This document shows, one piece after another, positions 1-6,810 of a DNA stretch of 56,051 nucleotides. The notes below the pieces were generated by a model. That model ran no database searches and had not been told where the DNA came from. It worked only from the letters and a program-made list of their open reading frames with translations. Both the position numbers and the translations under genes were made by a program. Origin of the DNA: Calditrichia bacterium (GTDB lineage: Bacteria; Calditrichota; Calditrichia; RBG-13-44-9; J075); assembly GCA_028284445.1 (NCBI GenBank), contig JANQRS010000064.1:1-56051 (forward strand). The letters are read 5' to 3'. Position 1 is the stretch's first letter. Each line of letters starts with the position of its first letter.

Positions 1-94
1 TTGAATCGTTGAATCGTTGAATCGTTGAATCGTTGAATCGTTGAATCGTTGAATCGTTGAATCGTTGAATCGTTGAATCGTTGAATCGTTGAAT
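1..94. repeat. Perfect 8-bp tandem array (unit TTGAATCG)
   Basis: The unit TTGAATCG is repeated head to tail without error for 94 bases (11.75 copies) up to the very edge of the window. The match to the period breaks at base 95. There are no spacers, so this is not CRISPR. The array belongs to the same 8-bp-period class as the degenerate block that follows it. Its length equals that of the perfect array at the other end of the window, which suggests the sequence stops here because of assembly rather than biology. Confidence 0.97.
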
Positions 95-115
95 GCGAAA
101 GCTGCTAAAACCACC

Positions 116-230
116 TTAACCGATCAACCATTTAATGAATTAACGCTTTAACCAATCAACCATTTAACGTCTTGACGTCTTAACGCTTTGACCAATCAAC
201 CATTTAACCAATCACTCGTCAACTTCCCGG
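116..230. repeat. Degenerate 8-bp-period array
   Basis: Twelve consecutive 8-mers can be read in register from 116 to 211, most fitting T(T/C)(A/G)AC followed by three variable bases. Examples are TTAACCGA, TCAACCAT, TTAACGCT and TTGACCAA. TCAACCAT recurs at 124, 156 and 196, and a 40-bp (five-unit) higher-order copy is visible between 140 and 211. Related but more degenerate sequence continues to about 230. The rest of the gap up to 345 shows no gene. Confidence 0.85.
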
Positions 231-345
231 CTCTCCGTGGCTAAACGAACTTCACCTGCTTTGAAATATAGCGGAATGGGTCAAGCTATACAAGAAGCGC
301 AGGGTTTTGAGGGAGATGCGTGGTGGGATTAGCAATTGCAAATAC

Positions 346-372
346 GCGCAGCGCAGCAGAGCTGCACCGCGC
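346..372 (-). terminator. GC-rich hairpin after the T4SS operon
   Basis: A 12-bp stem (346-357 with 361-372, two G-T wobbles on the minus strand) with a 3-nt loop lies just past the stop codon of the last gene in the minus-strand T4SS operon. The 3' flank has no real U-tract. It may be a transcript-end stabiliser or a weak terminator. Confidence 0.45.
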
Positions 373-381
373 AACTAAGAC

Positions 382-912
382 CTAATGAAGATAAAAGGTG
401 AGTCCTGCAGTGGGAATATGCAGAAATTCGTAGATGTTGCTCCAGGGCATGTAAAACATGTCATAGTCAACCGACAGGGCAATCGAATTTTTCAGAAGGA
501 AAACCTCCGCCTGCAATCCGCCAATAAAGTTGAAATGGCGTTCTGTATATTCAATCCCCAGAAGATCCTGGGCAGACACATAATAACCACCTGCGCCAAA
601 TGTAAAGTGCAGGAAAAAGCGATTAATGTTCATCACGTTCTGCTGGAACTGGATGTCGCCACTATAAATATCCGCGTCAATTTTATTCAGATCCTGATCG
701 TAGGAATCACTGACATAATTCGCCGACAGCTTCAATTGACGCTTGTGGCTCATCTGATACATATAGTTCACCTTTCCGGTGCGCCCGCCCTTTATGGACA
801 AACCGTGCGAACTAATGGTATGGTAATAATAAGGATCCTGAGCGCTTACAGCCGTCACCAGGAAAGCCATGATAAACCACATCAAATGTTGTTTCTTGAA
901 CAATTCTTTCAT
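382..912 (-). CDS. Small outer-membrane beta-barrel, TraO-like
   Basis: This 176-residue protein has an N-terminal signal peptide ending near AVSAQ. The rest is alternating short hydrophobic/aromatic strands with a terminal aromatic strand (LTFYLH), as expected of an 8-strand outer-membrane barrel. Its length and strand layout resemble TraO of Bacteroides conjugative transposons, and it sits last in the operon, as traO sits after the core genes there. I infer it is the outer-membrane accessory of the T4SS encoded upstream. A generic OmpW/PorT-like barrel is the alternative. The gap to the PKD gene is 30 nt, consistent with co-transcription. Confidence 0.6.
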   Translation of the reverse strand: MKELFKKQHLMWFIMAFLVTAVSAQDPYYYHTISSHGLSIKGGRTGKVNYMYQMSHKRQLKLSANYVSDSYDQDLNKIDADIYSGDIQFQQNVMNINRFFLHFTFGAGGYYVSAQDLLGIEYTERHFNFIGGLQAEVFLLKNSIALSVDYDMFYMPWSNIYEFLHIPTAGLTFYLH

Positions 913-942
913 TTCCGAAAAGCCTCTCCGGTTATTCTAATA

Positions 943-2439
943 CTATTCTTTCGGAATCATATATGTTATCGAGCTGACGCCACCAAATTTATCCGTTACT
1001 TCAAGTATGACCGGATATTCCGGCGGGCCGGCATCAAATGCCTCGGTCACTACATTCTTATCAGGTCCTTCAACGACAATTACATTGCTATCGCGCAAGA
1101 AGGTCCACTTATAGTTGACTATTTCGTCCGTCAAATTCGGATCAGTACTGGTCGATGTATATGTGACGATCGCACCATTCTGCGGAATCTCCGGACTCCA
1201 GGTGAAGTCTGCAATCGGATCGAGATTTATTGCGTTAACAAACGCACTTTCCTCAGAGAACTCCCCGTTTCGGCGATTGGTGACGCGCATGGTTACCAGG
1301 AATGTGCCCGGTTCGTCAAAGGTATGCTGCACGCTGTCAATGTTGTCGTATACCAAGGTATTATCAATATAAATATCATGATCTATCTCTCCACCCTGTG
1401 GGTCAAAGGACTGATTACCAACAATATTGGTTATCAGCGGAAAGTCGCCTGACAATGGATCAACTTCCAAATTGACGACCGGTAAGGTCACCACACTGAC
1501 TGTCACGCTGGCGGTATCGGTCCGTCCAAGATTGTCTTCAACCGTCAGCTGCACGGTATAGCTGCCGTCGTTGGCATAAGTATAAGTACCGGCGCTGTTC
1601 AATACGCTGGACCCATCATCGAAGTCGATGCGATACACAGAAATTTCTCCGTCCGGATCGACGCTATTTGTCGCAGTATAGGTGATTTCATGCGGCGCCT
1701 GACCATTAACGGGTGTTACTTGCAAAACAGCCAACGGCGGCTGATTCTCCGTCTGGATGACCTGTTCGGTGCTATCCGCCGCGCCTTCATTGTCTTCCAC
1801 TTTCAAACTGATGGTATATGTGCCGGCATTTTCGTAGCTATGGGTCAATGCATTGTCGTTCGTTCGGACAACCGCAGACCCGTCACCAAAATCCCAGTTA
1901 TACCATTCCAAACCACCTTCATCACGGTCAAAACTGGCCGAGGCATCCACCGATACCTGATATGGCGGGGCTTCAGTCAACAATACGCTGGAAAAAGTAG
2001 CAACCGGCGGCTTGTTGTCAAAAACGTTAGACGAAGCAACGGCCGAGGAAGACTTAACTTTGTCAGACAATGTTAATTCTATGCGTAGATTTCCGGTCTC
2101 GCTCGGCAAGAATTGCAGATTATCATTAAAACTGCTCGGCACGCTAAAGGTGACGGAGTTATTTGTGCGACCTACTTCGGTAAAAGATGAATGGGTAATG
2201 CTACCATCACCTTCTTCAAAGACAAAGGTTGCCGTCAGCTCCTGATTTTCTTCATCTTCATAAACCAGGCGCAAATTCACCGGATCGCCTGTTGAACTTT
2301 TTATAGAATCCGGCAGCGTAAACTCCTGAATGGCCGGCGTTTTGTTCAGAGCAGAAAACGGATCGCCGTGCTCCTCACAAGCAACGATCAGAAACGCAAG
2401 AGCTGCAACCAAACAAACACTAACTAAAATCTTTTTCAT
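943..2439 (-). CDS. PKD-repeat lipoprotein in T4SS operon
   Basis: This 498-residue protein starts with a lipoprotein signal peptide: lipobox LIVAC, with Cys21 the predicted lipidated residue. A diverged Ig-like segment (about 35-140) is followed by about four PKD domains (about 145-230, 233-316, 320-405, 407-497). The first two have clear cores (WDFGDGS, then FDDGSS with HSYENAGTYT-type turns); the last two are more diverged. PKD domains are extracellular beta-sandwich modules for protein or glycan contact. It lies between virB10 and the barrel gene with short gaps, so it is probably a surface or periplasmic part of the T4SS. Filling the missing lipoprotein VirB7 role is speculative; a surface adhesin is the alternative. 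Confidence 0.75.
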   Translation of the reverse strand: MKKILVSVCLVAALAFLIVACEEHGDPFSALNKTPAIQEFTLPDSIKSSTGDPVNLRLVYEDEENQELTATFVFEEGDGSITHSSFTEVGRTNNSVTFSVPSSFNDNLQFLPSETGNLRIELTLSDKVKSSSAVASSNVFDNKPPVATFSSVLLTEAPPYQVSVDASASFDRDEGGLEWYNWDFGDGSAVVRTNDNALTHSYENAGTYTISLKVEDNEGAADSTEQVIQTENQPPLAVLQVTPVNGQAPHEITYTATNSVDPDGEISVYRIDFDDGSSVLNSAGTYTYANDGSYTVQLTVEDNLGRTDTASVTVSVVTLPVVNLEVDPLSGDFPLITNIVGNQSFDPQGGEIDHDIYIDNTLVYDNIDSVQHTFDEPGTFLVTMRVTNRRNGEFSEESAFVNAINLDPIADFTWSPEIPQNGAIVTYTSTSTDPNLTDEIVNYKWTFLRDSNVIVVEGPDKNVVTEAFDAGPPEYPVILEVTDKFGGVSSITYMIPKE

Positions 2440-2470
2440 GTTTTCCTATTCTGGCTTAAATCGGTCATAC

Positions 2471-3364
2471 TTACCTGATCGAATTGATCAGCACATAGAA
2501 CTCCAAGCCCTCTTCCAGTTCTGACACGTCCTGGTTGAGGTTATTAGACAGCGTGGAACGTTGGGCCACGCGCCCGACAATCGGCACGCCGAGAGTGGCA
2601 TCACGCAACTCATCCAGCAAGATCCGCCGGGTTTCCGAATTGACCGGCGAATAAGGCAATCCTTGCAATCTCTTCAGATCGTATGCCCGGCCGCTGAGTG
2701 AGCGGTTATCATCTTCCAGGATGATCTGGCGGAAGTCAATATTAACGCGGCGATTAAACATCGACGCAATGCCAATCATCCTCGTACGGCGCGGGATGGT
2801 AAGCTCGCCCCATTGAGCATCACGCACGACGCGCGCCTCCACCAGGCTGCCATTGGCAACCGGGGTACGGTCCGGCAAAACAACTTTCACCAGCGTCGCC
2901 TGTTCACTGGCCAGGGCGCTGGCGTCGGGCGAACCATCGCTCTTACCAATGGTATTGTGAACAATCATATTGGGATTCTTGTTAACGCGCATTGGTGCTT
3001 TCGCGGTCGTTTTCGGTGCAGGCGCTGATTTCTTTTGCGGTCTGAAGACAGTGGTTTTACGCTTGCGTTCCGGCTCACGTGTCGCCGGCTTCTCAGCGAT
3101 CGGCTGCGGTGCCTCATTGCGCGGGAAATTGGTTATCGCAATCGTATCCACTTTTATAAAATCGTATTCCAGATCCTTCGGCTCAGGCGTTGCATTGGGC
3201 ATCAATGTAACCTGATCCAGGGGTTCTTCCTGGCTCAGTTGCATAATTGACACTGCGATCAGACAGATCAACAACATCAGTGCGCAGGCAGCGCCCACCA
3301 CCAGCTTCTTCCGGCGTGGCCACTCACTGAAATTCATGCGATTCATGATCTCTCTAAAATCCAT
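2471..3364 (-). CDS. virB10: VirB10/TraM-like T4SS scaffold protein
   Basis: This 297-residue protein has a short cytoplasmic N-terminus, one transmembrane helix (about 20-43), a long Pro/Lys/Arg-rich periplasmic linker (about 55-130), and a C-terminal beta domain (about 155-297) of VirB10/TrbI/TraM type. In such systems it spans the inner membrane to the outer-membrane core and senses ATPase activity. The family antenna segment is not obvious, and it is shorter than Agrobacterium VirB10 (about 380), as in Bacteroides TraM-like forms. It lies 26 nt after virB9. Confidence 0.8.
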   Translation of the reverse strand: MDFREIMNRMNFSEWPRRKKLVVGAACALMLLICLIAVSIMQLSQEEPLDQVTLMPNATPEPKDLEYDFIKVDTIAITNFPRNEAPQPIAEKPATREPERKRKTTVFRPQKKSAPAPKTTAKAPMRVNKNPNMIVHNTIGKSDGSPDASALASEQATLVKVVLPDRTPVANGSLVEARVVRDAQWGELTIPRRTRMIGIASMFNRRVNIDFRQIILEDDNRSLSGRAYDLKRLQGLPYSPVNSETRRILLDELRDATLGVPIVGRVAQRSTLSNNLNQDVSELEEGLEFYVLINSIR

Positions 3365-3390
3365 TCTTTCTCCTCTCTGGATTCAGGCCG

Positions 3391-4230
3391 TTATTCAACC
3401 ATCGATCCCGGTACTTCCAGTACCAGGTCCCTCCGCCCACTCTCTTCATTACACTTGATATTGATGTAGCTGTGTTCGGAAAACCCATGTTTGTCAAACA
3501 CAAACAGCAAACGCCCGGTCGTATGCGGACGCACCGTATTGTTATAGAAGACGTTCAACGGTTCGATTTCCGTCTCCTTCACCTTCTTCTTCCAGAACAC
3601 ATAATTTCGCGCATAATCAACCAGTTTGAAGCGTACATAGCCAATATCGTAAGGGATATTGGAACCGTTGATAATGGTGCCAATGATATAGAGGCGATCT
3701 TTTATCTGCTTCATATGGTCAATGGCGAAAACAATCTTGGAATTATTGACGCTGTAGGTATATCGATTGTCCAGCTTAAAGCGGCTGTTCAACATCCCAA
3801 CCACTTCAGGACTTAATTCGGAAATCGGACGGCGTTTGCTATTGCCGTATCCATTCCCGCTGCTATCGTCTTCTGAACCGTTAAGATAATTGCGTGAAAG
3901 CGGACTGTGCATTGATGCCAGCGGCACCTCAAGATCCGGCACTTCTGCAACCTGCAATAGGAGCGTATATGACTCTACACCAGCCTTGATGAACATGTTG
4001 GTTGTGCCACTGGTAATAAGCGGCTTCACCAGCACGTGGTTGCCTGCTTTTTGTACTGCAAAATCATCCGGATTCCCAACCGTTACCAAATCCGGTGCAA
4101 CCGGACAAGTAATAACAGTTGCATAACCAGGGGTGACCTTAACAATTTGTCGTTTTTCCTGCCCTGGTAATGCGGCGGTCAACACCATACAAGCCAGAAG
4201 CAGCATCCTCATTTCTAAATATCTTCTCAC
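3391..4230 (-). CDS. virB9: VirB9/TraN-like outer-core protein
   Basis: This 279-residue protein has a signal peptide (MRMLLLACMV region) and an N-terminal beta domain (about 25-100) resembling VirB9/CagX secretin-like folds. A Ser/Gly/Asn-rich linker follows (about 115-135), then a C-terminal beta-sandwich (about 150-275). VirB9 proteins form the outer-membrane ring with VirB10 and VirB7. The first in-frame start is a GTG whose GTGA overlaps the stop of the VirB8 gene, suggesting translational coupling; an internal ATG at 4212 would give a tidier signal peptide. It could equally be called TraN-like. Confidence 0.75.
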   Translation of the reverse strand: MRRYLEMRMLLLACMVLTAALPGQEKRQIVKVTPGYATVITCPVAPDLVTVGNPDDFAVQKAGNHVLVKPLITSGTTNMFIKAGVESYTLLLQVAEVPDLEVPLASMHSPLSRNYLNGSEDDSSGNGYGNSKRRPISELSPEVVGMLNSRFKLDNRYTYSVNNSKIVFAIDHMKQIKDRLYIIGTIINGSNIPYDIGYVRFKLVDYARNYVFWKKKVKETEIEPLNVFYNNTVRPHTTGRLLFVFDKHGFSEHSYINIKCNEESGRRDLVLEVPGSMVE

Positions 4231-4805
4231 CTTAAACTCTGCTTGAAATTGGTTATTTTTAGCCCAAACGGATTATCTTCACTCCGCGAGACAGTGGTGA
4301 CTTCCAGGTCAAATTCCATATTCAGCGGGGCTTGTCCGGGAAACAGCTGTTGCCCGTTCACCTTTACTTTATATGGTTCCCCTTCCTCCACGTAAATTTC
4401 CCCAACCTGAAAACGAATGGTTTCATCGGTCTGCTTCACGATTTCAGGTATATTTGAACTCTTGATGGTGTTATACATAACGAATTCGAGTTTTTCCGAG
4501 CACATTGTCAGTGCGGTCTTGATACGATCGTTAAAGTTCACTTTGTTAAATTCCAGCAGGTGCTTTGAAAATTCCTCGGAGAATCGCCGCACCTCGTGAA
4601 CCGAACGCTGATATTCGTAAGCATTGGCAGCGTATGCATAACCATCCTTAATAACAAAGGTCTGCGCCGGGCGGGTAAAAGCAATATAACAAACGACCGC
4701 CAGTGCAATATTAATTGCAATAAGGCCGATAACCAGGCGCTGGAGAAAGATCTTGTTTTTGACCAGTTCTCCATAAATCTCATAGTATTTCGTGTTTGTT
4801 GCCAT
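4227..4805 (-). CDS. virB8: VirB8/TraK-like inner-membrane protein
   Basis: This 192-residue protein has an N-terminal cytoplasmic tail, one transmembrane helix (about 22-45) and a periplasmic domain of about 145 residues with mixed helix/strand content. That is the VirB8/TrbF/TraK architecture and length. VirB8 is a nucleation factor of the inner-membrane complex. It lies 84 nt after virB6 and overlaps the virB9 start by 4 nt. The order virB6-virB8-virB9-virB10 matches the classic virB order. Confidence 0.8.
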   Translation of the reverse strand: MATNTKYYEIYGELVKNKIFLQRLVIGLIAINIALAVVCYIAFTRPAQTFVIKDGYAYAANAYEYQRSVHEVRRFSEEFSKHLLEFNKVNFNDRIKTALTMCSEKLEFVMYNTIKSSNIPEIVKQTDETIRFQVGEIYVEEGEPYKVKVNGQQLFPGQAPLNMEFDLEVTTVSRSEDNPFGLKITNFKQSLR

Positions 4806-4888
4806 TTATTCCATATCCATTTCAAATCGCTTCGGCCCTATAATTTTCAGAGACCGAAATTGTACTTAATTCACGGCTTTCTAAAAAA

Positions 4889-5920
4889 TTATTCCCCTAA
4901 ACCATTGTTATTATTATTGGCAACCGATGAGCCGCCGAAAGGCCATGAGCCACCACCGGGCTCGTTTCGCCCGCCTTCGCCAAGATTTTGCAGGGCCGCC
5001 TGGGTATTTGAATTTGAGGGGCTTTGGGCCATCGCTTGCGCCCCGGAGATAACACCACTGCTGGTTCGAGCGGCAAGCTGTTGAGATGCTGCTACACTTG
5101 CAAATTTAAGACGCTGCCAGACTGTTGAAATAACGACGCCGGCGGTGATCGCGGTACCGTAGCTTCCCAGATCGGCGGCTGAAGTTCCCCCTTTGAAGAT
5201 GGCCAGAGCCAGTTTTGGAATCAGAACGATAATTACAACTATAATGACACCAAGGATGAAAGAGTTCCATAACACAGCTTTGTCGCCGTTGGCAACCGCC
5301 TGTTGGAATGCCTGCGACTCGGTTAACGTCTTAATCAAGCGAAACAGAATAGCCACAAGCACAGACCAAAAGTTAACGGCGCAAAAATTGGCCAACCACA
5401 GCTTGAAGACATCACGGAACGTCGGAAACAGCGAAATAGTGATCGCCAACGGACCAATCATATACAGGAAGATCTGAACAATGACCTGGATGATAACGAA
5501 GATTTCATAAACAATCATCACCAGCAGATAAGACAGACTGGACAGGGATTCCAGGCTCAAAATATTGAATACCGACAGGCTTATGCCCGGCCCATTTGGA
5601 TCATTGAAGAAGGCCCCGAGATAGTCGGTCATGATATTGCCGGATTCCAGATCAAATATCGCCTTGGCAAGCAAGACAAAGACCTTCCCGAGCCAGATTG
5701 CCCAAATTTTATAGGTCGCAAGACCAATGGCGCTGAATGCCACGAGGAATAAATGGTAAACGGTATCCTTCCCGTCTGTGCTGGTCGACAGACGAAAGAG
5801 CAAGGCGATGAAATACACCACCACTGCCAGGGTAAACAGGTAAATGGAGATGCGAATAATAAACTCCACCATACTGTGAACCGAATTGAAAAATACCGGA
5901 CTAAAAAAGACTTCGAGCAT
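4889..5920 (-). CDS. virB6: VirB6/TrbL/TraJ-like polytopic membrane protein
   Basis: This 343-residue protein has about six hydrophobic helices (approximately 20-45, 55-80, 130-165, 170-200 and 215-245, plus a weak one near 255-275), followed by a hydrophilic low-complexity tail rich in Gln, Ser, Asn and Gly with a five-Asn run near the end. VirB6 proteins form part of the inner-membrane channel, and such tails are common in TrbL-type members. It lies 11 nt after virB5. The call rests on topology and operon position more than on sequence motifs. Confidence 0.75.
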   Translation of the reverse strand: MLEVFFSPVFFNSVHSMVEFIIRISIYLFTLAVVVYFIALLFRLSTSTDGKDTVYHLFLVAFSAIGLATYKIWAIWLGKVFVLLAKAIFDLESGNIMTDYLGAFFNDPNGPGISLSVFNILSLESLSSLSYLLVMIVYEIFVIIQVIVQIFLYMIGPLAITISLFPTFRDVFKLWLANFCAVNFWSVLVAILFRLIKTLTESQAFQQAVANGDKAVLWNSFILGVIIVVIIVLIPKLALAIFKGGTSAADLGSYGTAITAGVVISTVWQRLKFASVAASQQLAARTSSGVISGAQAMAQSPSNSNTQAALQNLGEGGRNEPGGGSWPFGGSSVANNNNNGLGE

Positions 5921-5931
5921 GGAATCTCCTG

Positions 5932-6810
5932 TTACTCAAATGGCGCTGTCACCAGGTCAAAAAAGCCGTAGCGAATTTTTGAGATGCTATTCACCTGCTT
6001 GCGCATTTGCTTCCAGTTATCACTGGCGCGCAGGCGTTTTACCTTCTCCTCGTAAAGGTTCAGCTCATTGTCATGGGCCTGACGAGTCAGGTCCAGATAC
6101 TTCTCGTAATAGCTATTCGACAAATCCCGCAATTTTACACTTTCAACCAGCAGTTGTGTCCGTTCTGCCGACGTAAATTGATTCTTTCGATCCATGATCT
6201 GCTCATGCAATTCCACAGCCAGGGAATCGTAGGTATTTGCCAGCACCCGGCACTTCAGCGCATATTCAAACATCGCCTGCGAGAACACTTCGTTTCCGAC
6301 CAGAGCATTATGCCGGCGCTGTTCGATATCGAGCGGCACAGATCCCTCATTCACGGAAACAGAGAAGCTCTCGAAGGTTTGCTGCAGCGCTTCTCCGTTG
6401 TTGAGCAGCGCTTGTGCATCCATAGCGGCACGAGTCAAATCACCGGAAAGCGATGGAAACCAATAATCAGCGCGATCACCATTGATGATAAAATTGGTCA
6501 GCGCATAGCTCTGGGTTAAGTCCAGGTTTTCCATAGCTTTAAAATCACGATAAAGACTTTGACTGAACTCAATATCATTGCGCAGAAGGGTGTAGGTATC
6601 GTAGAACTGGCGCAACTGTTGAACCAGCTTGGCAGTTTGGGCGCGCTCCTCTCCCAGGGCCATATTATGACGTGCTGAAATTTCCCGCAGCGTATTGAGT
6701 ATGAGAGTATTGTTCGGATCGAGAAATTGAGCGGAAGCGTGGGAGTAGCAGCAGAACAGGAGGAAGAGGGATGCAATCCGAATATGCCTAAAACGCATTC
6801 TCTTAGTCAT
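5932..6810 (-). CDS. virB5: VirB5/TrbJ-like secreted helical protein
   Basis: This protein has a cleavable signal peptide (hydrophobic LFLLFCCY core, cleavage near SAQF), then an almost wholly helical body with heptad-like segments (about 50-110 and 215-275). That is typical of VirB5/TrbJ minor pilus proteins. I chose the ATG at 6810, which overlaps the virB4 stop; a TTG two codons upstream (6816) and an ATG at 6798 are also possible. VirB5 sits at the pilus tip or helps pilus assembly in known systems. Confidence 0.7.
   Translation of the reverse strand: MTKRMRFRHIRIASLFLLFCCYSHASAQFLDPNNTLILNTLREISARHNMALGEERAQTAKLVQQLRQFYDTYTLLRNDIEFSQSLYRDFKAMENLDLTQSYALTNFIINGDRADYWFPSLSGDLTRAAMDAQALLNNGEALQQTFESFSVSVNEGSVPLDIEQRRHNALVGNEVFSQAMFEYALKCRVLANTYDSLAVELHEQIMDRKNQFTSAERTQLLVESVKLRDLSNSYYEKYLDLTRQAHDNELNLYEEKVKRLRASDNWKQMRKQVNSISKIRYGFFDLVTAPFE

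Noticed and set aside
1..94. Short repeats at the window edge as a CRISPR array.
   Set aside because: Units are contiguous with no spacers and only 8 bp long; no cas genes present.
385..1452. 355-residue open frame on the plus strand.
   Set aside because: It runs antisense through the barrel and PKD genes, which have signal peptides and domain content; its own product has no signal, domain or normal composition.
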